Assembly: GCA_017475525.1 (NCBI GenBank)
Contig: JAFVFH010000048.1
Location: 1-42,454, forward strand
DNA length: 42,454 nucleotides
Source: Alphaproteobacteria bacterium
GTDB lineage: Bacteria; Pseudomonadota; Alphaproteobacteria; RF32; CAG-239
Direction of reading: 5' to 3'
Shown: in pieces, positions 26,896 to 35,251 of the stretch
Position numbering within the stretch: position 1 is the first letter of the stretch
Layout of the letters: every line of letters begins with the position of its first letter
The notes under the pieces: generated by a model
Databases searched by the model: none
What the model was told of the DNA's origin: nothing
Seen by the model: the letters and a program-made list of their open reading frames with translations, nothing else
Position numbers and translations under genes: made by a program

Positions 26896-27807
26896 ATGGC
26901 AAGTGCAATTGAATTGTTTTTAGATAAAATTTCAGCCCAAGACGGTGTTTCTTCGGCAACCTTAAACGCGTATGAAAGAGATGTTTGCCAGTTTCTGTCT
27001 TTTCAAAACACCTCGCCCGAATTGATTACGGCAGATAACATTTCCGCTTTTGTCAAACAAATGGCAGACAAACATTTTGCTCAAAAAACGGTTAGCCGAA
27101 AAATTTCTGCCATCCGTTGCTTTTGCAAATTTCTTTTGGAAGAAAAAATATTAAAAAACAATCCGTTGCCCGACATCACTCTGCCCAAAAAAGAAAAAAC
27201 GCTTCCAAAGTTTTTAAGCGCTTTTGAAATTGAAGAATTGTATCAAAAAGCGCTTGCACATCAAAACAATGCTTTCAAACGTGCCGGCATGATTATTAAG
27301 CTGATGTTTTCAAGCGGCTTGCGTGTTTCAGAGGCGGTCAGCCTGCCCTTATCCGCCGTCAATCACAACAAAAGACAAATCACCGTCAAAGGAAAAGGCG
27401 CCAAAGAACGTATCGTTTTTATAGACAAGCAAACAGACACACTTTTGCTTGATTTTGTTAAAAACACCCGTCCCGCATTTTTGAAAAACAAACAAACATC
27501 TGCCTTTTTCTTTCCCTCCCAAACGGCCTCAAGCGGACATTTAACGCGGGATACCTTCTATAAGGATATAAAACTTTTGGCAATTGAAACAGGCATTTCA
27601 CCGCATCTTGTTTCACCCCATGTTTTGCGCCATTCTTTTGCCACAAACCTCATCAACCATGATGCCGATTTGCGCTCGGTGCAAAAAATGCTCGGTCATG
27701 AAACCATCACCACAACCGAAATTTATACCCACATCACACATCAAAAAATTATCGATTCGGTTTTTCAAAAACACCCTTTAGCAAATAGCTCCGCCCATGA
27801 AAAATAA
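26896..27807 (+). CDS. xerD: XerC/XerD-type tyrosine recombinase
   Basis: A 303-aa site-specific recombinase, probably acting at dif to resolve chromosome dimers with FtsK. The SAM-like N-terminal core-binding domain (1-90) contains TLNAYERDVCQFLSF. The catalytic set is complete: Arg143 (SGLRVSEA), a Lys in the VKGKGAKER hairpin (about 165-170), His242/Arg245 (HVLRHSFAT), His268 (LGHETITTTEIYTH) and nucleophile Tyr277. Length and the chromosomal setting beside dciA favour Xer over a phage integrase. Xer C versus D cannot be settled by eye. Confidence 0.9.
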   Translation: MASAIELFLDKISAQDGVSSATLNAYERDVCQFLSFQNTSPELITADNISAFVKQMADKHFAQKTVSRKISAIRCFCKFLLEEKILKNNPLPDITLPKKEKTLPKFLSAFEIEELYQKALAHQNNAFKRAGMIIKLMFSSGLRVSEAVSLPLSAVNHNKRQITVKGKGAKERIVFIDKQTDTLLLDFVKNTRPAFLKNKQTSAFFFPSQTASSGHLTRDTFYKDIKLLAIETGISPHLVSPHVLRHSFATNLINHDADLRSVQKMLGHETITTTEIYTHITHQKIIDSVFQKHPLANSSAHEK

Positions 27808-28324
27808 AAAAAACATCATCAACAGCGAACACACTCTTTCAAGCCCGACGCCGTTTTCTTTTTCGCTCAACGGGTTTGCAAAAAAACTTTTAGGCGAAAA
27901 AGGATTTGCTTTGATTGACTTGTTTCAAAATTGGCAAAACATCGTCGGCGAAGATTTGGCACCCCATAGCCTTCCCGAGCGCATCGATCCGAAAAAAAAC
28001 GACGAAGGGATCGCCACGCTTGTTATATGCGTATCTTCAGGCGCTTTTGCCTTAGAATTTCAGCATAAATCTCAAATCATCATCGAAAAGATAAACACTT
28101 TTTTCGGCTATAAAGCGATAGATAAACTCAAAATCGTCCAAAATACCGCGCTTGGCGACAACCAAAACATCAATATTGCGGATATTGAAAAGAAAAAGCT
28201 TGTCACAAAAGATGAACAAAACTATATTAACAGCATCACAAAAGAAATTGAGGATGAAACCCTGAAACAAAAACTCCAATCTCTTTTACAAACAGCATTT
28301 AGTGCACACAAACAGGAGAATTAA
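27797..28324 (+). CDS. DciA-like DUF721 protein
   Basis: A 175-aa cytoplasmic protein. The N-terminal 100 residues match DUF721: LFQNWQNIVGEDLAPHSLPERI, then ATLVICVSSGAFALEFQHKSQIIIEKINTFFGYKAIDKLKI. DciA proteins help load the replicative helicase where DnaC is missing. The C-terminal tail is charged and probably flexible. It overlaps the recombinase gene by 11 nt and is followed directly by the DsbA-like gene, a pairing common in alphaproteobacteria, where smc usually comes next; here F0 genes follow instead. Confidence 0.85.
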   Translation: MKNKKNIINSEHTLSSPTPFSFSLNGFAKKLLGEKGFALIDLFQNWQNIVGEDLAPHSLPERIDPKKNDEGIATLVICVSSGAFALEFQHKSQIIIEKINTFFGYKAIDKLKIVQNTALGDNQNINIADIEKKKLVTKDEQNYINSITKEIEDETLKQKLQSLLQTAFSAHKQEN

Positions 28325-28326
28325 CG

Positions 28327-29073
28327 TTGGAAAAATGGATACACCGTATCAGCTTTATTTTCACCTTTGCCATCATGTATGTCATCATGGCATATGTCTA
28401 TCTTTCCTTTAAGGGCTTTGTATACCAAAACGGTTCTTTTGAACTTGTCAAAAAAGCAGAAGCCGGCTTGCTTGATTTTGCAAAAAATGATGAACCCGAA
28501 AAACCGTCTTCTGCCGTTTTAGCGCGCAATGTGGCTTTGAATTTGCCTCAAACGATTATTGCGGGCGATGACAGCGCACCGCTGACCATTTTTGAGTTTT
28601 CTTCTCTTGCGTGCACGCACTGTGCCGATTTTCACTTAAACGGTCTGCCGAAACTTCAAAAAGAATTTACCTCACAAGGCAAAATCAAGGTTGCTTTTAT
28701 CCATTTTCCGCTTGACAGACGCTCCATGCAGGCAGCCATGCTTGCCGAATGCGTAGATAAAGATAAAAAAGCGGACTTCTTAAATTTAGTTTTTTCAAAA
28801 CAGCGAGAGTGGGTTCTTTCAACCGAACCGGAAACAAATCTTATCAACTATGCTGTCATCAACGGACTCAGCGCACCTGAGGCTAAAAAATGCCTTAAAA
28901 ACGATGATCTTGCCAAAGAAATCATTTCCAATCGTCAAGAAGCGATTGATAAGCTTAAAATTGAGGGCACTCCGGCCTTTTTAATCAGCACCGAAAACAA
29001 GAACGAAATCATATACGGCATTTCAAACATCAATGATTTCAAAAATCACTTAAGAGAGCGTTTAGAAGAATAG
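28327..29073 (+). CDS. membrane-anchored DsbA-family thiol oxidoreductase
   Basis: A 248-aa periplasmic protein held by an N-terminal helix (about 8-28). The thioredoxin fold carries the redox motif CTHC (96-99) in FSSLACTHCADFH, a helical insert, and the cis-Pro loop IEGTPAFLIS. It resembles the DsbA/DsbG-like thioredoxin proteins encoded after dciA in alphaproteobacteria. The start is TTG 28327, with AGGAG 9 nt upstream; no ATG would retain the anchor. It ends directly at atpI (stop and ATG adjacent), so it may share a transcript with the F0 genes. Confidence 0.9.
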   Translation: MEKWIHRISFIFTFAIMYVIMAYVYLSFKGFVYQNGSFELVKKAEAGLLDFAKNDEPEKPSSAVLARNVALNLPQTIIAGDDSAPLTIFEFSSLACTHCADFHLNGLPKLQKEFTSQGKIKVAFIHFPLDRRSMQAAMLAECVDKDKKADFLNLVFSKQREWVLSTEPETNLINYAVINGLSAPEAKKCLKNDDLAKEIISNRQEAIDKLKIEGTPAFLISTENKNEIIYGISNINDFKNHLRERLEE

Positions 29074-29370
29074 ATGAAAAAACCGGCAGACATTAAAGAG
29101 ATGGAAAACAAAATCAAGGCTTTTCAAAAAAAGCAAAAAGCCAAACAACGCGCGCATGAAACGGCGCCGTCGAACATTGGGTCGGCAGCCAAAGGTTTTC
29201 AGCTCAGTATTGAGCTGATTTCGGGCGTTTTTATCGGCGCCTCAATCGGCTATTTTTTAGATATGGTGTTTAACACAAGCCCTGTTTTTTTAGCCGTTCT
29301 TACCATCTTCGGCGGTGCCGCCGGCGTTTTGAACGTTTATAAATCAGCAAAGGGCGAAGAGAACGAATAA
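29074..29370 (+). CDS. atpI: F0F1 ATP synthase subunit I (AtpI)
   Basis: A 98-aa protein that helps c-ring assembly. A charged N-terminal helix (1-35) precedes two membrane helices, with QLSIELISGVFIGASIGYFLD and AVLTIFGGAAGVLNVYK typical of alphaproteobacterial AtpI. It starts right after the DsbA-like stop and its last base overlaps the ATG of atpB (AATG). Confidence 0.9.
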   Translation: MKKPADIKEMENKIKAFQKKQKAKQRAHETAPSNIGSAAKGFQLSIELISGVFIGASIGYFLDMVFNTSPVFLAVLTIFGGAAGVLNVYKSAKGEENE

Positions 29371-30092
29371 TGTCAAATCCCTTGGAACAATTTGAAATCA
29401 AAACGATCGTCCCTGTCAATATTGAGGGGTATGATATTTCATTTTCAAATTCAGCACTTGCGATGTGTTTAACAGTCGTGGCGATTGTTGTTTTGTTTGC
29501 TATTTGCCTTCGCAAAACATCATTGGTACCGAATTTAGCTCAATCCGTTCCGGAATCGCTTTATGAGTTTGTGTATAATCTTGTCAAAACAAACGTCGGC
29601 AAACAAGGGGTCAAATATTTTTCGTTTATTTTCTGCCTGTTTTTGTATATTGCATTCGGCAACCTGTGCGGTTTATTCCCATATAGTTTCACATTCACCT
29701 CGCACATTGCAGCGGTTGGTTGTTTGTCGCTTTTAGCGCTTGCTTTCAACATCTGCGTCGGCATTTATAATCGCAAATGGGGGTATTTGCGCACTTTTTT
29801 GCCCAAAGGCATACCCTATGCGCTTGCCCCGCTTGTCGTACCGATTGAAACAATATCGCTTCTTTCGAAACCGTTTAGTTTAACGGTTCGTTTGGTTGCA
29901 AACATGACTGTCGGACACATCATGCTCAAAATCCTTGGCGGCTTTGTTGTTGCCTTGGGAGTTTTAGGTGTCGTCCCACTCATATTCCAGTCACTTATTA
30001 TTATTTTTGAAATGTTTATTGCAGTTCTGCAGGCGTTTATCTATACTGTTTTGAGCTGCATATATTTAAGTGACGCACTGCGTTCACACTAA
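29370..30092 (+). CDS. atpB: F0F1 ATP synthase subunit a
   Basis: A 240-aa membrane subunit with about five helices forming the proton half-channels. The essential Arg lies in FSLTVRLVANMTVGH, and the final helix has AVLQAFIYTVLSCIYL. The beginning FEIKTIVPVNIEGYDISFSNSAL is the usual periplasmic segment. It overlaps atpI by one base and is followed by atpE after 30 bp with a strong ribosome site. Confidence 0.95.
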   Translation: MSNPLEQFEIKTIVPVNIEGYDISFSNSALAMCLTVVAIVVLFAICLRKTSLVPNLAQSVPESLYEFVYNLVKTNVGKQGVKYFSFIFCLFLYIAFGNLCGLFPYSFTFTSHIAAVGCLSLLALAFNICVGIYNRKWGYLRTFLPKGIPYALAPLVVPIETISLLSKPFSLTVRLVANMTVGHIMLKILGGFVVALGVLGVVPLIFQSLIIIFEMFIAVLQAFIYTVLSCIYLSDALRSH

Positions 30093-30122
30093 CTTTAATT
30101 GTTTATAGAAAGGAAATTAAAA

Positions 30123-30344
30123 ATGGAACCGATAGCTTATATTTCAGCCGCAATTTGCGCCGTATCAATGGTTGTTGCCGCATGGGGCGTGACCAAACTT
30201 TGGACAACGATGATTGAAACGGTCGGTCGCAATCCACAGGTCAAAAAAGACGTGGATATATACGGTTGGGCGGGCTTTGCTGCCATTGAAGCTATTGCTT
30301 TGTATGCTTTGGTTGTGGCTCTTGTGATTTTAACCGGCAAATAA
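30123..30344 (+). CDS. atpE: F0F1 ATP synthase subunit c
   Basis: A 73-aa two-helix proteolipid. The polar loop is GRNPQ (35-39) and the ion-binding carboxylate is Glu55 in AAIEAIALYALVV. The residue after Glu is Ala rather than Ser/Thr, which argues for protons rather than sodium. ATG 30123 is chosen because GAAAGGA stands upstream and this gives the normal c-subunit length; the frame extends 8 codons further without support. Confidence 0.95.
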   Translation: MEPIAYISAAICAVSMVVAAWGVTKLWTTMIETVGRNPQVKKDVDIYGWAGFAAIEAIALYALVVALVILTGK

Positions 30345-30346
30345 TA

Positions 30347-30790
30347 ATGCCCCAGCTTGATCCTTCGTCATACATTTCTCAAATTTTTTGGCTGACGCTC
30401 TCGTTTTTAAGCCTTTGGTTTGTCATGTCGTGGTTTATCATCCCGCGCATTGAAAAAATCATGGAAGAGCGTCGGCTCAAAATCGAGAACTATGTTCAAA
30501 AAGCCGAAAAGATTAACAAGCAAGCGCTTGAAACGCTCGAGCGCTACGAAAAATCTTTAGCAAAAGCCAAAGCGGAGGCAGAGCAGCAAATATCTTCCGC
30601 AAAAATGCAGCTTAATGCCGACATGGAGCAAAAGAAATCCGAACTTGACGCGCTTTTAGCCTCAAAAATATCGGAAAATGAAAATCTTTTAAAAAAAGAA
30701 CGTCTTGAAACACTGAACGCCATTGATGAAGTGTCTTCAAAGACGGCCGATGTTATTTTGCAAAAACTCGGTTTGAATATCAAGGAATAA
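30347..30790 (+). CDS. F0F1 ATP synthase subunit b'
   Basis: A 147-aa stator subunit with one N-terminal helix (about 10-32) beginning LDPSSYISQIFWLTLSFLSL, the pattern of the b' (AtpF'/AtpG) paralogue of alphaproteobacteria and cyanobacteria, followed by a long charged coiled coil. Position directly after atpE and before a second b-type gene supports b'. It is separated from atpE by 2 nt. Confidence 0.88.
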   Translation: MPQLDPSSYISQIFWLTLSFLSLWFVMSWFIIPRIEKIMEERRLKIENYVQKAEKINKQALETLERYEKSLAKAKAEAEQQISSAKMQLNADMEQKKSELDALLASKISENENLLKKERLETLNAIDEVSSKTADVILQKLGLNIKE

Positions 30791-30793
30791 GAA

Positions 30794-31417
30794 ATGCCTC
30801 AAGAGTTTGAAAACGACACAACAGACATTTTAGACGCCACACAAAATGCGGTGATAGATGCGGTCAACTCCGTCTCCGAGATGATTGAAAAGACCGCAAT
30901 CGAGGGCACATTTTCTGCCCCCGAGAAAGCCGAACCTTTTTACCAAAGCGCGGAGTTTTGGGTAGGCGTGGCTTTTGTTTTGGTGGTTGTGTTTTTGTTC
31001 AAACCGGTATCAAGCGCATTAAAAAAGCTTTTGAGCGCACGTCGCAACCGCATTATCAGCGAGCTTGAAGACGCCGCTTCCTTGCAAGATGAAGCTCAAA
31101 AACTTCTTGCCCGCTACGAGCGTCAATACTTAAACACAAAATCAGAAGTTCGGCAAATTATCGACCAAACGGAAAGTGAATTGTCCGCCTATCGCCAAAG
31201 AAAAACGGACGAGCTTGAAAATGAACTTTTCAAAAAACAAAAAGAAGCAAATTTAATTATCGAAACGGCGATAGATAAAACCCGTTCGGAAATGAACACC
31301 GCGATTTCAAAAAAGACCATTGAAATTGTGACAAAGCGCCTTCAAAGCGGACTCACAAAAAAAGAGCGTTCGGATTTAATTGATCGCTCAATTACAAACA
31401 TCTTAAAAACCCTGTAA
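30794..31417 (+). CDS. atpF: F0F1 ATP synthase subunit b
   Basis: A 207-aa second stator subunit. Unlike b' it carries an N-terminal acidic extension of about 50 residues before the membrane helix (about 54-72, WVGVAFVLVVVFLFKPV), then a coiled coil with ALKKLLSARRNRIISELEDA. It ends the F0 operon; no delta, alpha, gamma, beta or epsilon gene follows, as expected where F0 and F1 operons are split. The extension could be a processed presequence or a lineage-specific addition. Confidence 0.88.
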   Translation: MPQEFENDTTDILDATQNAVIDAVNSVSEMIEKTAIEGTFSAPEKAEPFYQSAEFWVGVAFVLVVVFLFKPVSSALKKLLSARRNRIISELEDAASLQDEAQKLLARYERQYLNTKSEVRQIIDQTESELSAYRQRKTDELENELFKKQKEANLIIETAIDKTRSEMNTAISKKTIEIVTKRLQSGLTKKERSDLIDRSITNILKTL

Positions 31418-31480
31418 TCCGCAAAACCCCTTACTTTGCCTTTCAGGCAAACGCGTCCACAGACTTTAAGAATTATAAAA

Positions 31481-31640
31481 TCCTCCCCCTTAAAAAGCAC
31501 CTTTATTAACCCCTTCCCCCAGAAAAGGGGAGGTTTGGAGAGGGTGACTTTATTGAATCCTCCCCCAGAAAAGGGAAGGTTTGAAGGGGGTGACTTTATT
31601 GAATCCTCCCCCTTGAGGGGGGAGGTACGGTGGGGGTGAC
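31481..31640. repeat. tandem array of CCTCCCCC...GGGGAGG palindromic units
   Basis: Three to four imperfect units of about 50-60 bp follow each other. Each has TCCTCCCCC, a short variable middle, GGGGAGGT..GG.GGGGGTGAC and the linker TTTATTGAA. Related arrays stand at 38289-38532 and 42240-42454. The array occupies the convergent gap after atpF. Hairpins can form on either strand. Repeats of this general type are widespread in proteobacterial intergenic DNA; short frames across them are not genes. Confidence 0.75.
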
Positions 31641-31703
31641 AACAAAAGAGCCTTTCCTTTCCTTATCATCCCTCATGCTGCGCTTTCGCGTCACCCTTTT
31701 ACT

Positions 31704-31787
31704 GTCATCCCTTGCGCTGTGCGGCGCATCAGCGCATCAAGGGACCTCAAAGCCGGCGTCGCGCCTACGGCGCACATACGCCGCTTC
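31704..31787. repeat. GTCATCCC-type palindromic repeat, second copy
   Basis: The start GTCATCCCTTGCGCTG is answered by CAGCGCATCAAGGGACC. The tail 31746-31787 is nearly identical to 61-102. The first about 28 bp recur at 38554-38581. The 31418-31854 gap holds only repeats of this and the CCTCCCCC family and no gene. Confidence 0.75.
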
Positions 31788-31854
31788 CGCATAAAAAAAC
31801 AAAAAAGTCACCCCTCCGAACGAAGTGAGGTCAAGTGGTCTTAAGAATTAGAAT

Positions 31855-31886
31855 AAAAGAAGCCTCCTTCACGGAGGCTACTTTTC
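31855..31886. terminator. bidirectional terminator between atpF and the pyrophosphatase gene
   Basis: Perfect arms AGCCTCC (31861-31867) and GGAGGCT (31873-31879) enclose a 5-nt loop. An A-rich 5' flank and CTTTTCTT after it give a T run on both strands. It ends at the stop codon of the minus-strand pyrophosphatase gene. Confidence 0.75.
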
Positions 31887-34319
31887 TTAATCTCTATCAG
31901 CCGGCTCAATACGCATGGCGTAGAACGAGCGCCACACAAATATCAACCCGATGACAAAGAACACCGTTCCCGCAATCATCGCAACAACATCAGATGCCTT
32001 AGCGGCCATTTCAACAGCAAGCAACCCGAACAATGTCGTAAACTTGATAATCGGGTTTAAGGCAACCGATGATGTGTCCTTATAAGGGTCGCCAACCGTG
32101 TCACCCACAACGGATGCCCCATGAAGAGGTGTTCCTTTTTCGTTTAAGTCCACCTCAACCACTTTTTTGGCGTTATCCCAAGCGCCACCGGCATTGGCCA
32201 TATAAAGCGCTTGGAAAAGCCCGAACACGGCGATTGAAATCAAATAGCTTGCAAACAGGTTTGCATTAAAACAAGCAAACGCAATCGTAAACGAGAAAAT
32301 CACAATGAAAATATTGAACATTCCCTTTTGTGCATAAACCGTGCAAATACGCACCACATTTTTCGAATCCTCAATCGAAGCGGCTTTTTTACCATCAAGC
32401 TTAATGTGTTTTTTAATATAGTTCACAGCACGATACGCACCGGCAGACACAGCTTGCATCGATGCACCCGAGAACCAATAAATCACCGCACCGCCCAAGA
32501 TAATTCCGAACAACACATTCGGATCCAACAAATTGAGTGATAAATTCAAGAGCAAGATGATTGAGAAAATCATCGTTGTCGCGCCAATCACTGCCGTGCC
32601 GATCAAAACAGGCTTTGCCGTTGCCTTAAAGGTGTTTCCTGCAGAATCGTTTTCTTCTAGCAGATGTTTTCCGAGTTCAAAGTTGGGCTTAAAGCCGTAA
32701 TCCTTTTCGATTTCTTTTGAAATTCCCTTGAGTTGCTCAATTTGTGAAAGTTCAAACACCGATTGTGCATTGTCCGTCACCGGCCCATAACTGTCCACGG
32801 CAATTGTCACGGGGCCCATACCGAGCATTCCGAACGCCACCAAACCAAAGGCAAACACCGTCGGAAAGACCATATATGCATCGAGTCCCGTTCTTGCGGT
32901 CAAATAAGCAACAGCCATCAATGCCACCATCACCAACCCTTGCCAGAAGGCCGAAAAATTACCTGCAACAATGCCTGAAATAATGTTCAAGGATGCTCCG
33001 GCCTCACGGCTTGCATTCACAACCTCTTCAACATGTTTTGATTTTGAAGACGTAAAGATTTTCGTAAATTCCGGAATAATTGCGGCTGCAATCGTTCCGC
33101 AACTGATAATCAAACTCAATCTCCACCAAAGATTTTCATCAAACGGTTTAGTATTGAGCATCACATACGAAACCCCGAAAGTCACCAAAATCGAGATCAA
33201 AGATGAGAACCACACAAGTGTTGTGAGCGGCGTTTCGAAATTGAACTTTTCTTTTTTGCCAAAACGACATTTTGAAACAAAATTATTCAAAGCATAAGAA
33301 AGCATAGAGGTTAAAATCATCAACACACGCATTGTGAAAATCCAGGTGATGAGCCTTGCCTGCATATCAATTCCCGCCGCTGTCAGGTGCAATTTTCCGT
33401 TTGCACCCCAAACCATACCGACAGCTAAAACAATAAAGCTGATTAAAGCCACACCGGTCACACCGTATGTTTCAAATCCGTCTGCCGTCGGGCCGACCGA
33501 ATCACCTGCGTTATCACCCGTGCAATCGGCAATCACGCCCGGATTTCTCGCATCATCTTCATCAATTTTGAAAATAATTTTCATCAAATCAGCACCGATA
33601 TCTGCAATTTTCGTGAAAATACCACCGCAAATACGAAGCGCCGATGCGCCCAAAGATTCGCCGATTGCAAACCCGATAAAGCAGGCGCCCGCGTAATCTC
33701 TCGGCACAAAGAGCAAAATCACAATCATCATCAAGAGCTCAACACAAATCAAGAGCACCCCGATAGACATACCCGAATGAAGAGGCAAACTCATCACATC
33801 AAACGCTTTTCCCTTGAGCGATGCAAAAGATGTTCTGGCGTTCGCGTATGTGTTGATACGCATTCCGAACCATGCCACCAAATAAGAGCCCAAAATGCCC
33901 AAAACAGACCAAAGCAAAATATTCAAAACCTTGTTTAAGGGCGTGCTGTTCAAATAAAAGAAATAATAAAAAATACAAACAGCGATAAAACATTCAAGCA
34001 CAAACAAAAGTTTTGCCTGTTGTTTCATATATGTTTTGCATGTTTCATAAATAGTTTCCGAAACTTTGAGCATTGCCTTGTGTGACGGCAGTTTTTTAAT
34101 TCTAAAAAACTCCATTAAGCCGAAAAGCATTCCGAAAGCACAAACACCCAAACCGCAAGCCAAAATCTCGGAGCCCGTAATTTCAAATCCGAAGATATTG
34201 AACGGCACGTCAAGAGACGGCACATTCAAATCAATTTCCGAAGCTTTTGCCTTTACTGTTGTCAATAAAAATGAAAGAGCACTCATCAGCGCAAATTTAA
34301 TTTTTTTTGTTTGAAACAT
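31887..34319 (-). CDS. hppA: membrane-bound proton-translocating pyrophosphatase
   Basis: An 810-aa polytopic enzyme coupling pyrophosphate hydrolysis to ion pumping. The active-site acidic motifs are ADIGADLMK, DEDDARNPGVIADCTGDNAGDS (in segments), GPTADGFETYGVTG and the C-terminal GDTVGDPYKDT. The motif AGNTFKATAK has Lys where potassium-dependent forms have Ala, which suggests a potassium-independent, proton-pumping type. It has an extra cleavable-looking hydrophobic N-terminus (MFQTKKIKFALMSALSFLL, up to KAKA). The canonical VGKVE after the first Asp motif is replaced by KIIFKID, so it belongs to a divergent branch. GAAAGGA precedes the ATG. It is convergent with the F0 operon. Confidence 0.95.
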   Translation of the reverse strand: MFQTKKIKFALMSALSFLLTTVKAKASEIDLNVPSLDVPFNIFGFEITGSEILACGLGVCAFGMLFGLMEFFRIKKLPSHKAMLKVSETIYETCKTYMKQQAKLLFVLECFIAVCIFYYFFYLNSTPLNKVLNILLWSVLGILGSYLVAWFGMRINTYANARTSFASLKGKAFDVMSLPLHSGMSIGVLLICVELLMMIVILLFVPRDYAGACFIGFAIGESLGASALRICGGIFTKIADIGADLMKIIFKIDEDDARNPGVIADCTGDNAGDSVGPTADGFETYGVTGVALISFIVLAVGMVWGANGKLHLTAAGIDMQARLITWIFTMRVLMILTSMLSYALNNFVSKCRFGKKEKFNFETPLTTLVWFSSLISILVTFGVSYVMLNTKPFDENLWWRLSLIISCGTIAAAIIPEFTKIFTSSKSKHVEEVVNASREAGASLNIISGIVAGNFSAFWQGLVMVALMAVAYLTARTGLDAYMVFPTVFAFGLVAFGMLGMGPVTIAVDSYGPVTDNAQSVFELSQIEQLKGISKEIEKDYGFKPNFELGKHLLEENDSAGNTFKATAKPVLIGTAVIGATTMIFSIILLLNLSLNLLDPNVLFGIILGGAVIYWFSGASMQAVSAGAYRAVNYIKKHIKLDGKKAASIEDSKNVVRICTVYAQKGMFNIFIVIFSFTIAFACFNANLFASYLISIAVFGLFQALYMANAGGAWDNAKKVVEVDLNEKGTPLHGASVVGDTVGDPYKDTSSVALNPIIKFTTLFGLLAVEMAAKASDVVAMIAGTVFFVIGLIFVWRSFYAMRIEPADRD

Positions 34320-34397
34320 ATTTCTTTCCTTTATTTGATTAAAAAAATTTTCGTTAAATATGAACTATACGCCCGCTTTCTAAAAAATAGGTTAATA

Positions 34398-35144
34398 TTA
34401 CTGCCTTATTTCGGTGCGTTCAAGCTCCATATAGGTTTTACCGTCTTTATCTTTGAGCTCGGTGTTTGCGCCCGCTTGAATAAGCAGGCTCACCAAATCG
34501 TCATTACCGCTTGAAAACGCGTAAAACAAAGCCGTCCTACCGTTTTTATCCTGTGCATTGACGTCTGCGCCGTATTTTAAGAGCAAATCGATAATTTCTT
34601 CATTCCAGCGATTTGTCACAGCGTTCATCAAGGGTGTTCCCAAAACGCTTTCTTTGTTCACATCAGCCCCTGCATCAATCAAAACGGCGGCCAGTTCGGT
34701 CATTCTTCTCATCTCATGAAAAATATTTTTTTCAAGCTCGGCTTCAATTTTCGGGTTTGCCATATCAAGCCCCATTGTTTTCATCATCAAAACCTGCAAT
34801 TGCATTTCGTTTGCCTTTGATGTCGCCACGTTCAACGGCAACATTCCGTTTGCGGCAGGCTCGTTCACATCAGCCCCGTATTCAATAATTTTTTTTGCCA
34901 CATCAGCGGATAAATTCCGGCTCAAAGCATAATATAGCACCGTGTTACCTTTGGCGTCTTTTTTATTAAAATCAAACCCTTCATCGTGCAGTTTTTCCAC
35001 ATCTTGCACCTGCCAAGTGCCGACTTTTTCTTCCATATTTTCCGCAAAATTTTCAACCGCCGTTTCTTTTTCATCACCCCAAACATTTTGCGCATTTGCG
35101 AGCGGTGTTGTCAACAAAAGTACCGCCAAAACGATTTTCAACAT
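34398..35144 (-). CDS. exported ankyrin-repeat protein
   Basis: A 248-aa protein with a clear signal peptide (cleavage near residue 18, ANA/QN) and about five ankyrin repeats. Typical pieces are DAKGNTVLYYALSRN, IIEYGADVNEPAANGMLPL, LIDAGADVNKESVLGTPLMNAV, LLKYGADVNAQDKNGRTALFYA and LIQAGANTELKDKDGKTY. Ankyrin repeats mediate protein binding; with a signal peptide the target is in the periplasm or outside. AAGGAG stands about 7 nt before ATG 35144. It lies downstream of the DUF4105 gene on the same strand after 107 bp. An effector role is possible but unproven. Confidence 0.88.
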   Translation of the reverse strand: MLKIVLAVLLLTTPLANAQNVWGDEKETAVENFAENMEEKVGTWQVQDVEKLHDEGFDFNKKDAKGNTVLYYALSRNLSADVAKKIIEYGADVNEPAANGMLPLNVATSKANEMQLQVLMMKTMGLDMANPKIEAELEKNIFHEMRRMTELAAVLIDAGADVNKESVLGTPLMNAVTNRWNEEIIDLLLKYGADVNAQDKNGRTALFYAFSSGNDDLVSLLIQAGANTELKDKDGKTYMELERTEIRQ

Positions 35145-35182
35145 AATATATCTCCTTAAAAAGCAGGTTTCTTTTCAAAAAA

Positions 35183-35210
35183 AGCATATCTCTTAAAAAA
35201 ATTTTTTCAA
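35183..35210 (-). promoter_or_regulatory. candidate promoter of the ankyrin gene
   Basis: On the minus strand TTGAAA (35210-35205) and TATGCT (35188-35183) are 16 bp apart, about 40 bp upstream of the ankyrin gene start. Only a consensus match in AT-rich DNA. Confidence 0.3.
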
Positions 35211-35251
35211 GCAAAAAAACTTCACATATTGTCACGATTTCTTACGCTCAG

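Noticed and set aside
26896-27807. Tyrosine recombinase as sign of a phage or integrative element
   Set aside because: It is flanked by housekeeping genes (aroK, dciA, ATP synthase), has Xer length and no attachment repeats, so a chromosomal Xer recombinase fits better.
31436-31639. Open frame across the palindromic array after atpF
   Set aside because: It is made of repeat units (ESSPLRGEVRWG-type translation), has no ribosome site, and equivalent frames appear wherever the repeat occurs.
31481-31640. Regularly spaced repeats that might be a CRISPR array
   Set aside because: Units are palindromic with variable, very short middles and near-constant linkers. There are no unique spacers of 25-40 bp and no cas genes.
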